Shown here: piece by piece, positions 48,569 to 60,905 of the stretch
Layout: every line of letters starts with the position of its first letter
Numbering within the stretch: position 1 is the stretch's first letter
Assembly (NCBI GenBank): GCA_029379385.1
Contig: CM055609.1
Coordinates: forward strand, 7,998,001-8,062,000
Direction: 5' to 3'
Origin: Quillaja saponaria
Lineage: Eukaryota > Streptophyta > Magnoliopsida > Fabales > Quillajaceae
DNA: 64,000 nucleotides
The notes under the pieces: generated by a model
Told to the model about the DNA's origin: nothing
Database searches by the model: none
Seen by the model: the letters and a program-made list of their open reading frames with translations, nothing else
Translations under genes and position numbers: made by a program

Positions 48569-51500
48569 TGTAACTCTTGTTTAATTTAATACAAAGCATT
48601 CAATCATTAGATATGGTTTTAATTTGGATGGCAAGATGGAACCTTTCTCCTAAAATTATCTGATCAAGTCTCCTGTTTTTGTGAAAGTCTTAATTATTCT
48701 TGAGATTTGAGATATACATCACATGGGTTGAAGATTCAGACATGTAGTTCAATTAGCAATGAGAAAGGTGGAAGAAAAATTGGAAATTAATATAATATAA
48801 TATAGGGTATGTTTGGTTAGACTAGTTGTAAAAATATTATAAAAAAATAATGTTAACATAGAATTATTTATAAAATATTGTATAAAAAATTAAAAAGACA
48901 TTCGGATAAATTAACTTAATTAAGATATAAAAAATTAATTTGATTGTATTTTTTAGAAGTGTTGCTAATTGTAGAAATTACTAAAAATATTTTGTTTCAA
49001 AATACTTTTGCTACAAGTTATTTGGAATACATATTTATATAAATACTTTGATCTAACTATTGAATATAAATATGTATATTTTTTAATGAAAAATTAATGT
49101 TAACATTTATTTTGGTTAATTTTATTAATTTTTGATATCAAAATTGACAAGCATATTTATAAAAAGAAATACATGTTAAGGGCTTTACATAAAAAGGATA
49201 TGACGTTAAGCATCAAATAACGTAGAAACGGTATTTCATAGCATGATGTCATTTATAAATTCTTAAAATAAAAACTTCAGCGAAAAAAGAAAAAAAAGAA
49301 AGATTTGACAAATTTTGTTACTTAAATTAAAACAAGTATTAGAATTAATATTTTAAAATAAGATTGGTGATCGGTTAGAAAATTTATTAATTTTCGGATC
49401 TTTGATTGAATTAGAATTAGACTGATAATCATACCAAATGATGTCATAAGTAAATTTAATTTAAAATTTAAAATATGTAATTGTATTATACATAATATAA
49501 CTATGCTTGCAATTATTAAATTTGATATAATATATCTTATTTGTTTTTTGAATTTCCTTCTCAATCATTATTCTACTATTTCTCAATCAATAGACAAAAA
49601 ATTTATTAAGAATAAATAAGTAAACAAACTCATTACAGATTTTGGATAAAACCAAAATTAGATTTGAAGATTTATCCATAATTATTCATAGGTGTGACAG
49701 TGAGTCAAATTAGTTGATAAACAAATTTGAATCGATCTTAACTTGTTTTTTTTAAAACTAATATTGTACTTTATTTTTTAGTTCGTTAAGTAAAATAAAT
49801 TATATTCAATCATTTTTAGGCTTTGCTTGGAAGCTCGTAGCTTCGACTTATTAAATATTATATAATAATTTGTTATCATTTAAATATAATTATATGATAA
49901 AAAATATTTATATGAAAAAATAACATAACATACAATTAATTTGGTGGGGTTCAAAGGGATCAATTAGCTATCTAAAATGTCTTTGGTAAGCTTTATAACA
50001 TAAAAATCTGATTCAAATTGAACTGGATTTAATCAGACCCAACATATCAAATTAACATCTCTAAACAACCATAAATGAATTTTTGAAAGTAACCCTCTAC
50101 TTGTAAAATCAACAACACCTCTAATTCTTTCAACTTAATTGCTACCTAGAACTCACTTGTTTTGAACATTTTCTTTTACAATGAAATTATTACCAGTTGA
50201 GACTTGATAAGATATTTTGATGAAAACAGCAACTGTCCTTTGTAGCAAAGATCTAATTGCATTGCAGCTCCGCGTAAAATACACGTGACCTACTGTGCAA
50301 GTGAAATAATGACAAAGAAAGAAGAAGGTAGGTCGTGATCAAAAAGGGTGGACCGACTCTAAATGACTTTACAAAGGAGTGGGGTTTTTTTGCAGCAGAA
50401 AAACCCTCGACTTTTACGCGGGTGCTGCCTCTGTTTCTCTGTTTTCAATGGGCCCCCCACCTTACTCAGCCTTTCATCGTACTTTAGTCATGTCAATCAT
50501 CTGCACGCGCTCCAACGTAGTTGTTCTTCCTTTTTCGTTAGTTTTCTTCTTCTTTAACTCGCTCATCACATACACGTGTCAACCTCGATCACCGTCCAAT
50601 ACCTTTGCTGGAGGGCATTCACGTCATTTTAATCCTACACAGTTTAGGTTCTCTGTCTCTCTCTGATGCTCTTTGCCGATTGGATAAGGAATCCAAGATG
50701 GTGGTGACGACACGTGGAAGGAGATGTATGGGAAGTCGGGCCCACTTAAGACTTGCCAAAAGGAACTAGACTGGTCCTTGTCTCTTCAGAAGTTGTCGGT
50801 TACATAGAATGGTTTACATCGGGATTGATCGTACGGTCAAGAATGGGCCAAAACTGAAATCAAACATCAGAGAACCCACTTGGCCAGCTAGCAGAGCAGA
50901 GAGAGAAGAGTATGATTGTGAACTTTGGGATTTTTTTTTTTCTTTTCTTTTTACAAGTGAATATGTGTTCCTTCTTCATTTTTCACTTGTGTAAGCATCA
51001 GAATCAACCTATATTAGACTTGTTAAGGTTAGTTTTTCCACCCCCTACTGCTTGTTAGGGTTAGATTTTTTTTTCTTTTTTTAATAACCTTTTCTAAGAA
51101 GATCCAATTTTTTGAATGGCTGATCATTCCCTGCACCAGCAAAATTTGGTCTGCTATGTCTCAATAATATTAGATATTTTTTGTGTACTACACTTATTTT
51201 AGGTCAACAATTCAGCCATATTTTATTAGATTTTAAACTATTATTACATTTACTTGAATTTGTATATGATGATTTGGTGATCCAATCCGAATTGATTCTT
51301 AAATAACACATAACTGTGAAAAGGGTATGGATAAAAAATACATTGGTATCTCTAAAAATGAAGTACAATTATTTTAATGTATTTTTTTTGTTATATAAAT
51401 TGATTGTAACGCTAAACATGTAAATATTCAATGCAATTTAAAGTGCGTAGGGACTCTATATATATATGGAGTTCATTCAAAATTTTGGGGTTTTCTGCAG

Positions 51501-53008
51501 ATCAGACAGTGAAGTAGGCCATGGAAATATAAACTTTCTTAGAATTGATGTTTGAGAAAATAAGCAAAATAAAGGGACATTATGAAAGTAACCTGAAAGA
51601 TATCCAGCATTTTCTATTTTTAAATAGATGCATATTTTCTCAGCCTTTCTGGTGAAATCTGAATCCCTGCAAGCAAATTCAAAAATTTTTTTCTTCAAGG
51701 AAAATTAATTCAGTACAAATTAAAAAGGGCCTCTAGCTAGTAAACTAAAACTTATCTATTACTTGACTTCTAATTGGATTTAAGATTTTTTGTTTATTTG
51801 TAGGAATTCCATTATAAGTTACATAATCAAATAAGATTTTGATTTCATATTCTTCTTACAGGACAACAAAATTTTTTACTAGATAAACCAATGATAATAT
51901 TTTTTTTTTTCTAGTTTTCTCTCCTCTCCCTCTAAAGTCTCAAAATTTTTATCACTTAATTTTTGACCAGTTGTCAAAGGAATTGGAAGGTTTTTTTTTT
52001 TTTTTTTCTCTCCTTCTCAAGTTCTTGAATGTGCTTGCAATCCCTTCGTCACTTTTCATAATTTTTGAGAACAAACTCATTTCCGTTTGTCTTGTGTGTG
52101 TTAGGACTAGTGGAATCTGAGCAGATGAAGAAGAAGTTGGTCACGGGCCTTAAAAGTTAAGTTTAAATTGAGCTCAAACCCATTTGGTATTTTGGGTCCA
52201 ATCGCAAACTGATATGTGGGTGATTTTTGTCACATATAGGCTTCAAAGACCATGACATAATAAGTGCGACTGCAGTGAACTTCTACATTTTCAATTCTCC
52301 AGATATTACAGCAAAAGCAATGCTGACTTGTTGAGCAAAATTTGTAAAGAAGTTTGCATCAGATTATCAGACTTTTATAATATACAAAATGTGGAAGAAC
52401 TAGTCTTTTACTCAACCCACTTGATTATTATGCATATTTTACAATAAAATGGAAATTAGAATATATCAGAAACACTTTCTCCTCTGGTGTTTCTTGTAGT
52501 GCAAGGTAGACCAAGTACACAAAATTGAGCTGTGATTGTTTAATTAAGTAATTAATCATGCAAGTGATTTTGAGATCTAGAGTCAATTGTTATTTGTAAA
52601 CCTAGTCATTCAAAAGGCAACACAACTCTTTGTCTTGTAGCTGTAGATGCATTTTCAAGTAGTTCTTTTGGGCACCAATTCCCAGCTTTTAGTGCAGGGC
52701 ATATATCATTTTCAACAAATTGTAAAGCAGAAATATCAAATAATTAAAGTGGAGAAGATTGTTGCAAAGTTGGAAACCAAATGACAGTAAATGTGTTCGG
52801 TTTTTATTCCTACATACACTCATATACAGCTTCATTTTCATTTGATCTTGTAAAAATTTTACTATCTCAAATATAATGGAATTTATGAACAATAAACCAA
52901 TGTTCTCCGAAAGTATTCAATTACATGGAAATGGTTTTTCATTCTAGACAATGTTCTGTGACTTTTCACACAAAAACATGATATAAAAGCTGGTTCAGAT
53001 TTACCCTA
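48569..53008. other. Gene-less AT-rich spacer
   Basis: No recognisable gene. It contains the CACGTG-rich patch at 50282-50716, T runs at about 51900-51910 and 51991-52007, and short ORFs without family features. Confidence 0.5.
50282..50716. promoter_or_regulatory. Isolated G-box/ABRE-rich patch
   Basis: CACGTG occurs at 50282-50287, 50573-50578 (CACGTGTC) and 50711-50716 (CACGTGG). GATAAG lies at about 50684, and the patch is GC-richer than its surroundings. CACGTG(T/G) is the core bound by bZIP and bHLH factors. No gene was recognised on either side, so the target is unknown. Confidence 0.4.
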
Positions 53009-53787
53009 TTAACCATCTCTTTTGACAAGTAGCTTCTTGCTACCCGGAGACACATGCCTAGGCAATGGCCTTGAATTAGAATCAAGGTAATGAAGGATCA
53101 TGACCATAACTACTAAGGAAAAAAACATGGGTATTGGCCCAAAAAGCCACAGAAGCAAAAGAAGAGCAAAATAAAGGGCTCTAAGACCTACTGACCAAAA
53201 CTCACCACCTCTTATAACTGCAACCTCCACCATACGCACAGGTATATTACTATCTGGGGTGCTAATCAGATAGTTTGCATGAACAAAATTCCTGGCTGAT
53301 TGAACAAAGCTTGAGAAAGCAAGGAGGAAGCAGGTTAATAGAGTTATGTACTAGATGGAAATAGTGGATGCCCTTGTATCACCAAAGATTATATTACTCT
53401 GGAAGAAGTTGTTGGAACTATTAGCAATCAAAACACCAATTAGAGATCATATAGTTAAAGACACTGATGCCAAGAAAGTTGCTGCTGAAGTGTTGGATTG
53501 GATTACAGTCAGAGCTGTGCCAACATCTCTTTTGTCAACCTGCCAATAATTACAAATTATGATGAGAAAAAGAAAAAGAAATTTGGCTAAGAGGGTATGA
53601 AGGAGAAGCATTTCTTGTCTGCATATTTCTATCAACCCAAGCTCTTTTGTCATTGTTCTCATAGCCCATGACTGTAGTGTGAGGCCTATTGAGATACCTG
53701 TAAAAGAGAAAGAGGAGGTAAGCAAACACTGATCAATAACCCACAAGGGACCAATATCAAATCAAGGTGCTCCGTATGGAAATCCAT
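53009..53787 (-). pseudogene. DUF599-family membrane protein, decayed copy
   Basis: From an ATG at 53787 the frame gives MDFHTEHLDLILVPCGLLIS. A frameshift follows, then LFLFYRYLNRPHTTVMGYEN and KRAWVDRNMQ, at which point the expected intron donor is CAGACAAG, not CAGGT. After an acceptor at about 53541 come VDKRDVGTALTVIQSNTSAA and LASVSLTI. A TGA follows, then SLIGVLIANSSNNF, a TAG (53344-53346), YITLLTCFLLAFSSFVQSAR and the intact end GGEFWSVGLRALYFALLLLL...GPIPMFFSLVVMVMILHYLD. The family is a plant four-helix membrane protein of unknown function. One frameshift, one lost donor and two stops make the copy non-functional. The longest ORF (53239-53009) is only its last part. Confidence 0.8.
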
Positions 53788-55050
53788 AATTTTGTTTTTG
53801 TTTCTGGAATTATTAAGATTGGATGGGTATTCATCTAAGACTTCACAGCTTAACTTATATAATTTTGTAAGCAGAAGAGGAATCTATGCTTCTTCCTAAA
53901 ATGCTATTAATTGACCTTTGACTTTTTGTAATTGGGCTGCTTGAAATTTGCTATCCATCCCCCTAATTTACTACAAACCCTTTCGAAAACTAGATAGTTT
54001 ATTCTCTTAATACAGCTATGTAACAGAAGTTGAAAGAAAAGAATAACACATTTCTAAATCATAAACACTGCCAACTTGCAACTTGAATTATGAAAGTAAA
54101 GACAATTGATTTTAGCTAGTACTGTTTATGAGACAACAACCAGAGTAATGAGGAAGAGGAAGGCTTACATTATGTTAATGAATGGTTAAAATGTGAGATG
54201 GCCCTGCAAGAGGAATCAATTAGCTGCTTGATAGGTAAACAAACTTAATCCAAGGGTCTACAAGGAATTGTCTTTCAATGTTTAGGGTTCCACTGAAATT
54301 GAATAAGGTCATAGTCAAGGCATTTATTAATTTGGAAAAAGTGGGAGCAGTGGGGCATGATTTTAGTTTTCTTAGATATAAAGGTTGATATCACCTTAGA
54401 GTTAGAAGAAACATATCTTACAAGGTAAATTAAGGATCAAGATTCAGATATCAGTTTCATGTCAATGCTTGACTAGCCTAGTTTGAGATTTTATAATGCT
54501 GGTGATCTCTCCATGAGCATTTGTCTATTAGCAACAAACTGTTTCTAAACCACTTTTACATTAGGGAATGACTAATTCTAATAAACAAAAGTAATCTTAG
54601 CACCGTACAAGCCTAACTTGAACTCAGACATTGAGTGTGGCAGAACAAGCACATACTAATTTTAATCACTACGAATAATATTTTGATTCATTCAAGATTA
54701 GTTAATAATTTTAGATTGTTTGCTTGAGTTTTTATTTTTCAATAATAAAAAGAATAAGATGCAACAATGTTTCCACACTTTAGGAGTCCACAGGAAAAAC
54801 CTAAACAGGAATCTAGAAGAAACTTCATATATGAGCTCAATCCATTATATAGGAAATAATATAAAAACATTTATAAAATAGTCTACACTAATACGGTAGT
54901 ACAGTAGATAAACATCAAAACACCAATTATTATAAAGGCAGTGGAACGCTTCTAATCATGAAGGACTTATTTTTCCAAGAATTCACCAAATTACACAATC
55001 CAAACTACAAACTCAGTTTTATGTGGAAAATAGAACATTGTTCCTCTATC
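53788..55050. other. Spacer; part of the O-methyltransferase segmental duplication
   Basis: 54300-54400 (TTTATTAATTTGGAAAAAGT...) and 54780-55030 match 56965-57060 and about 57090-57340. This is therefore the 3' flank of the duplicated O-methyltransferase unit. No gene seen. Confidence 0.55.
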
Positions 55051-56406
55051 TCAAGGATAAATTTCAATGAGAGACCTTAAACCAAATATGGGTGTTATCG
55101 TGTAGTGGCTGAAACCAGCTTCCAAGAAGAGTTTCTCCCATTCTTTCTCATTTCTTTCCCTTCCTGTAACCACAACCATCATCAACATATCAAAGAAGAG
55201 CTTTGCTTCTGTTAACTCATGCTCATCCTTCTTCTCATTTATTACTATATCTATGACAATCACTTTCCCTCCCCTGTCTTTGCTTGCAATAATTGCTTCT
55301 CTGCATTTCTTCAATACCTTCACACAGTCTTCATCGCCAAAAGCGTGTAATACCAACTGTCAATCACTCCATTTCCATCAAAACTGAAAAATGGCTAAAA
55401 CACTTCCGAACTAAAATTTATTTCAATCCATGAAATTTATTGTAAATTGTATCAAATAGTTTTAGATATAACTAGATATTACAACTGATTGGCATATTCA
55501 GTGTAGCTGCAGCTTATATTTATGTTACCCTATGAATCATATGTGCAGTAGCAGGTTGTAAAGACTAAGACATATCAAAACATGCTATATAGAAACAAGT
55601 TAGTAGTAGTGAAAAAGAAGATAAAAAGTTTATACCTTAAGAAGAATGGCATCAGCTGGAGGAATTGATTGGAACATATCACCTCCAACAAAATTCAAGT
55701 TGTTACTTTCTGGCAAATTTTCAACAACGTGTGGAAGATCCAACACCATGCATTTCAAGTCCGGGAATGCCTCAGAAATGATCTTAGCTGCTGCTCCTTT
55801 GCCACCCCCAACATCAACAACTGAATTCAACCCCAAAAATACTGATTTGCAGTCTTTAATTACAAGGTTCATCATCCCAGAATCACTGACCATTGCTTCA
55901 TTGAAAAGCCTGCCAAACTCCTGGTTTTTGCTTCCATAGTCCCAAAAGCCCATCCCAAAGGTTACTTCAAATGGTGTGAGCTCATTTCTATGAAACCAGT
56001 CTCCCAAGAACTGCCAAGGATTTGATATAGCTGGAGAAAGCATTGCCAGTACAAATGGTGACAAGCTGGTGACATTATCTTTGAGGAGCAGTCTAGACAA
56101 AGGTGTAAGATCATATCCCTCTTCTTCTTTCTCACCTTTATGAATTTTAGTATTAGCAAAGATGCCAGAGTGAACCAATAAGCGCATCAACCTGTACACG
56201 CAGCTAGACTTTTCCTGGTCAATCTTTAAGGCCAAGACCAACTCAGGGAGGGTAACGGGCTGGCCATGGCTGTAGATAATATCTGGTATTCCCAGCTGAA
56301 CTGCACTGCGAAGAGACATGGAACCTATGAAGTTAAATATGTGTTTGTACAAATGAGATTGAGCTTGAAACAATTCACTTCCTCCTTGGCCTTGATTGAG
56401 GTCCAT
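55051..56406 (-). CDS. COMT-type O-methyltransferase (resveratrol/isoflavone OMT-like), intact, 358 aa
   Basis: Two exons, 56406-55636 (257 codons) and 55356-55051 (101 codons plus stop), with one intron after LLK as in this family. An N-terminal dimerisation domain (LYKHIFNFIGSMSLRSAVQL, GIPDIIYSHG) precedes the methyltransferase fold. The SAM site VDVGGGKG is at 197-204, DLPHVV at 224-229 and GGDMF at 241-245; the C-terminal FGLRSLIEIYP is usual. The enzyme class transfers a methyl group from S-adenosylmethionine to a phenolic hydroxyl in the cytosol. Oddity: the segment normally WILHDW(S/N)DE reads LVLHAFGDED (258-267). The catalytic His261 is kept, but the Asp and Trp beside it are Ala and Phe, so substrate may differ. 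The exact substrate cannot be read from sequence. Confidence 0.9.
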
Positions 56407-57351
56407 AATTTTGCAGATACCTCAGCTTTTCTCCAATTAGTTCTTGTTCAATATGCAGTTAAAGAAAGTCAAATGAAGAAAGAAATGCTAAGTGAGAAAT
56501 CAATCCCTTATCTGATCAAAAAAGAAATCAATCCCTTATCATTTATGAGGAAAAGTTTTGAAATTTCTGATTTCATGGTCCAAGTGCAACCATATAATTG
56601 GTGGCATTATCTTTGTAGTTTACTTTTGACTTTCTGCAAAGTATTTACTTCTTCCTTTTGGTACAGTGAAACTCTGTTGTCCGTTACTACTTGTCGTATT
56701 GTTTTTTCTGTAAAAGCACAATTTTTATCTCTACTAAAAAAAAAAAAAAAAAGTTATACAGTGCAGAAGCTAGTTGCAATGCAAGGATAAACCTCAATGA
56801 GGTACCTAAAACCAAATGTTGTGGGTGTGTCTGAAGCCTGCCTCCAAGAAGAACTTCTCCCTTTCTTTCTCATTAACTTGAAAGGTAATGAAACTTTAAT
56901 GCAAGTTTCTAACAAGGAATTTCCTATCATGCAAGAACTTGACTGAGCTTGGACAGAATCATAGTCATGGCCTTTATTAATTTGGAAAAAGTGGAAGCAG
57001 TGCTGCGGTGGAGCATATTTTAGTTTTCTTAATTATAAAGGTTGATAGGTAAAGTTAGAACAAGATAATATTATCCACACTTGGGAAGTCTATGAAAAAC
57101 AGCCAACCAGGAATCTAGGAGATGAATGAATTCTTCATAAGCACAATCAATTCTGTAGGAAATGATATACAAACAATTAGGAAATGGTTTACACATCTGG
57201 TAGAAGTAGATAAACATAAAACTAATTATTTTCAAGGCAGGGGAACATTTCTAATCACGAAGGGTTTATTTTCCACAGAAAACACCCAATAACACAATCC
57301 AGATTCCAGACACAATCTTAGTGTGGGCAACAGACCATTGTTCTTTATCAC
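56407..57351. other. OMT promoter side and duplicated flank
   Basis: An A run lies at about 56738-56752. The OMT 3' remnant (56782-56880) is inside, and 56940-57340 repeats the 3' flank of the intact OMT. The long + strand ORF at 56266-56790 is antisense to OMT exon 1 and its promoter and is not taken as a gene. Confidence 0.55.
56782..56880 (-). pseudogene. Short remnant of an OMT C-terminus
   Basis: The minus strand reads VNEKEREKFFLEAGFRHTHN, then a frameshift into a degenerate YLIEVYP end. It matches the last 35 residues of the intact OMT, with no upstream exon sequence attached. Confidence 0.75.
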
Positions 57352-57643
57352 TCATGGATAAACTTCAATAAGAGACCTTAAACCAAATATGGGTGTTATC
57401 TTGTATTGTCTGAATCCAGCTTCCAAGAAGAGTTTCTCCCATTCTTTCTCATTTCTTTCCCTTCCTGTAGCCACAACCATCATCAACATATCAAAGAAGA
57501 GCTTTGCTTCTGTTAACTCATGCTCATCCTTCTTCTCATTTATTACTATATCTATGATAAGCACTTTCCCTCCCTGTCTTTGCTTCTCTGCATTTCTTCA
57601 ATAACTTCACACAGTCTTCATCGCCAAAAGCGTGCAATACCAA
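57352..57643 (-). pseudogene. Orphan exon 2 of a duplicated OMT
   Basis: Starts LVLHAFGDEDCVKLLKKCRE after a normal acceptor, loses 14 bp relative to the intact copy (292 vs 306 nt), and so is frameshifted. It then matches VINEKKDEHELTEAKLFFDM to FGLRSLIEVYP and a TGA. No exon 1 exists to its right. It shares the LHAFGDED variant, so that change predates the duplication. Confidence 0.88.
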
Positions 57644-58432
57644 CTGCCAATCACTCAATTTTCATCAAAACTGAAGAATGGCTTAAACTCTTCCAAACTA
57701 AAATTTATTGTAAATTGTATCAGACAGTTCATAGAAATAGCTAGATATTACAACTGATTTGCATATTGCAGTGTAGCCGCAGCATATATTTATTTTACCC
57801 CATGAATCATATATGCAGAAGTAGGCTGTAAAGACTAAGACATATCAAAACAAGCTATATAGAAACAAATTAGTATTAACCAAAAAATATTTATTAATAT
57901 TATGTGTTTTTGTTAATAGTTACAGAAACTATTTTAAAGTTGGAACTTTAAATTTTGAAAACAAAGAGAGAATAAGCTGGGCTTTCTACAGAGGGAAAAC
58001 TATGAACGAAGTAAAGTGAAAAAACCCAAACAAACCTCTTTGTTTTTTCATCCTTTTTTTGTTGTGCCGTAGCCTCATTTTTTTTATCCTCAAAATTTAA
58101 GTACTAATAAATAAAACACTAAATTTTAGTTTTAAATTTATTATGGACCAAAAATAAATCCGATACTTTTTGTTTTTTTTTCAAAGAGTTTTGAACAGTG
58201 GCACGGATCTTCAAAGTTTTTTCAATGGGTTCAAAATATTACATATATATTATAGATAAAAAAAAAAAAATTATCACAAACACTAACAAAATCAAGTCAT
58301 ATTTTTTTATTCAAATACTCACTAAGATTCATAATATTTTCATTTCTCATTACAAACAGAAACATACAAAAAGAAACTTCAAAGATATATATAATTGTAA
58401 AATTTATATATATATTTTTAAAATTTTTACAA
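57644..58432. other. OMT intron remnant and spacer up to the hAT relic
   Basis: 57660-57890 resembles the intron of the intact OMT (55370-55620). Near 58196 the sequence CAGTGGCACGGATCTTC, followed by TTTTTTCAATGGGTTCAAA, resembles a terminal end of hAT elements and may mark the left end of the relic to the right. Confidence 0.5.
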
Positions 58433-58705
58433 TTGTTCCTTACGTGGCCTAATAGTTTGATAATGTTGAATGATCTTCTCATTGTCTATACTATCAAGGA
58501 TATCTTTTTCAATATATGTAACCAATCAATCATTCAACCATTCATACAGAAGGAAACTTCAGAAAATATTTTTTTTTTAATTTTTGCAATTGTTCCCTAC
58601 ATGGCCTAATAGTTTAATAACGTTGAATGATTCTCTCATTGTCTATACTATCAAAGATGTCCTTTCAAAATATGCAACCAAGCAATCATTCAACCATTCA
58701 TCTTC
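58433..58705. repeat. Tandem duplication (about 155-bp offset) at the 3' end of the hAT transposase relic
   Basis: Blocks at about 58433-58550 and 58588-58705 both contain TTGTTCC(T/C)TAC, TGGCCTAATAGTTT, AA(T/C)GTTGAATGAT, TCTCATTGTCTATACTATCA and CAATCATTCAACCATTCAT in the same order. The duplicated part is the coding end and 3' trailer of the transposase gene. Confidence 0.85.
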
Positions 58706-60905
58706 CATTCGATTATGTATACAGTTCTTTATAATATTCATCACAGAGAAAATTCTTTCCAAAATAGCAGTTGCAACCGATAAGATCAAATTAAGTCAAT
58801 TTCACAAGCAAATATACTAATGGATACACAATATGTTTTCTTGTCTTAACCAATTTTGAAGAAACCTCATTGATTCCTTTCACTTGTAAGAATCTCGCAT
58901 TTGAATGTATATTTATAATATAATTCTCAAGTTGGCTATCAAGTGCCATTAGTTTAGTTGGAGAAAATTCAGATGGATAAAATTGGGCAAGTTTCATAAG
59001 TTTTTCCTTATTCACAAATAAATCTCTTTAGTCCAAACATGATACACAAAGTAGTTGCTCAATATTTATCTCAGTGAGCCAATTATTAAGCTCTTGAAGT
59101 TACTTATCAATCACTTGATAATATAACTCAACTTGGAAATGATGTAAATTTGAAACTTGTTCAACTTTACGCCTTGATTACCCTTAAACTAAAAACATTG
59201 TCATCCATTTTCGGAACCACGATGTTGTTCTTTTCACAAAATAAAGAAATTTCATGAAGCAAAGAATGCCAATCATCATCTCTCATGAATTGTAGTTGTT
59301 ATTTGGATACTCCAACCAATGTCATAGTGTTTAAAATGTCTTGATCATTTCTTTGAAGTGCTTGAGACAATTCATTAGTAACCCCCAATATGATTTTCAT
59401 CAAGTGCAAGTTAAAAACAAAATCAATAGATTGCAAAGATTATAGCAAAAAACATGCTTCAGCTCTTTGATATGAGTTTGCACCTTCTTTGCCTTAACAA
59501 TTTCAAATACCTTAATTACAGAAAAGAACAAAGTGATCAAGGTAAGTAATGTCTATAATGTGAACCCCAACAAGTATCTCCTGCTCTTTTAAGAGTTGTT
59601 TCTTGATTCAAGCCACAACCACTAGAAATCTCACCATATTTTAATTCTTCCTTGGCTTTATGAAGATAACTTTTTGAAGAATATCTCATCACTTACATGA
59701 AGCTCCAACTACATTTGACAAATTAGAAATCAAATTAAAAATCATGGCAATTCCAACAATTTTTTTTTTTGCAACTGGCTACAAGTGTCAATTGGAGTTG
59801 ATGAGCAAAACAATGAATATAGAAAGCACATCCATTCTCCTTCAGGATCAAACTTTTAAGGTCATTGAATTCACCTTGCATGCTACTAGGCCCGTCATAA
59901 CATTGGCCCGAACCTTTGACAAACCTAATTTATGTCTTGCAAAAACTCTCAATAAAGTATCCTTAAGTGATGAAGCACTTGTATTAAATACATGAGCAAT
60001 GTTAAGGAAACGCTCAACTACTTGTCCCTTCCTATTCACATAACGTATGACAATAGTTATTTGCTCTTTGATTGATATGTCGCGAGATTCATCAATCAAG
60101 ATTGTGAAAAATTCATCTCCAAGATCATTCGTAGTGACATTACTTGTCTCAATAAACAATGCACTTATGATATCCTTGTGGATATTAAGCGATTGAAGCT
60201 TAAGATTTTTACAAGCATTTTTCAAAATCATGTCAACTTCTTCATTATGGTTTGCAAGAAACCGTAAGAGGTCAAAAAAAATTCTCTTGATTACTTGAAT
60301 CCACTATTTCATCATGACCACAAGAAGCCAATTCTTAACATAAAAGAACTCGAATACAATCAATAGTTGCACTCAAGTGAATTCGATACTCTCTTTTAGT
60401 TTAATCAGATTGTTTAATAATAGCAACCTTGATACTTTGTTACTGATTCATTAATTATTGGCATTTCCTCCAAACTTGATTGTACACTATTAGGACCCTT
60501 AACATGAATATGCAATTTATCTTTCTTTTTCTTTTTTTCCAATTCTAAAATCTTTCAGTAAGAAAAACATCATCACCTCCTGGCTTCCCAACATCAGGCC
60601 TCATAAGATAATAACATATACAAAAGATTTCATTTTTCCTTGTACTATATTCTAACCAATTTTTGAACTCTCCAAATCATTTTAGATTGAAACACCAAAG
60701 TTACTTGACAATAATCTTTGAGAAAATAATTTCTCTCTTGGTTGAGAATAACTTCTTTGTAATTTCATCCCGATCATTAGGATGATAGTAAAAAAAATTT
60801 AGACCTTTATTCAGGATCCAACCGAAAGATTTTTCAAATCAATTTTCAAGAATCTTTCTTTGTAGTTAGAGATGACTCTAAGTTTGGCTTTCTTTTAAGA
60901 AACTT
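58588..60905 (-). pseudogene. hAT transposase relic (TTF zinc finger / DUF4371 / hAT C-terminal dimerisation type)
   Basis: Reading leftward, fragments of a plant TTF-type zinc-finger hAT protein occur in order. They are YYHPNDRDEITKK (about 60780), FKNWLEYSTRKNEIFC (about 60660), MRPDVGKPGGDDVFLTE (about 60590), then an open stretch 60231-59848 with ILIDESRDISIKEQITIVIR and RYVNRKGQVVERFL. Next come an HCFAHQLQLTL-like block (about 59790) and LMKLAQFYPSEFSPTKLMAL with KLVKTRKHIVYPLVYLLVKL (59015-58791). The end is an ILSVATA-like dimerisation region. Many stops and frameshifts separate them. DESRD belongs to the RNase-H-like catalytic fold. No longer mobile by itself. Confidence 0.88.

Noticed and set aside
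48808..48830. GGGTATGTTTGGTTAG resembling a Tourist-type end
   Set aside because: No inverted partner found within the next 2 kb.
50363..50666. Two overlapping + strand ORFs in the G-box patch
   Set aside because: Two frames are open at once over a pyrimidine-rich stretch, and neither resembles a known protein; better explained by composition.
56266..56790. 174-codon + strand ORF
   Set aside because: It is antisense to exon 1 and promoter of the OMT gene, ends in a poly-Lys stretch from an A run, and shows no family feature.
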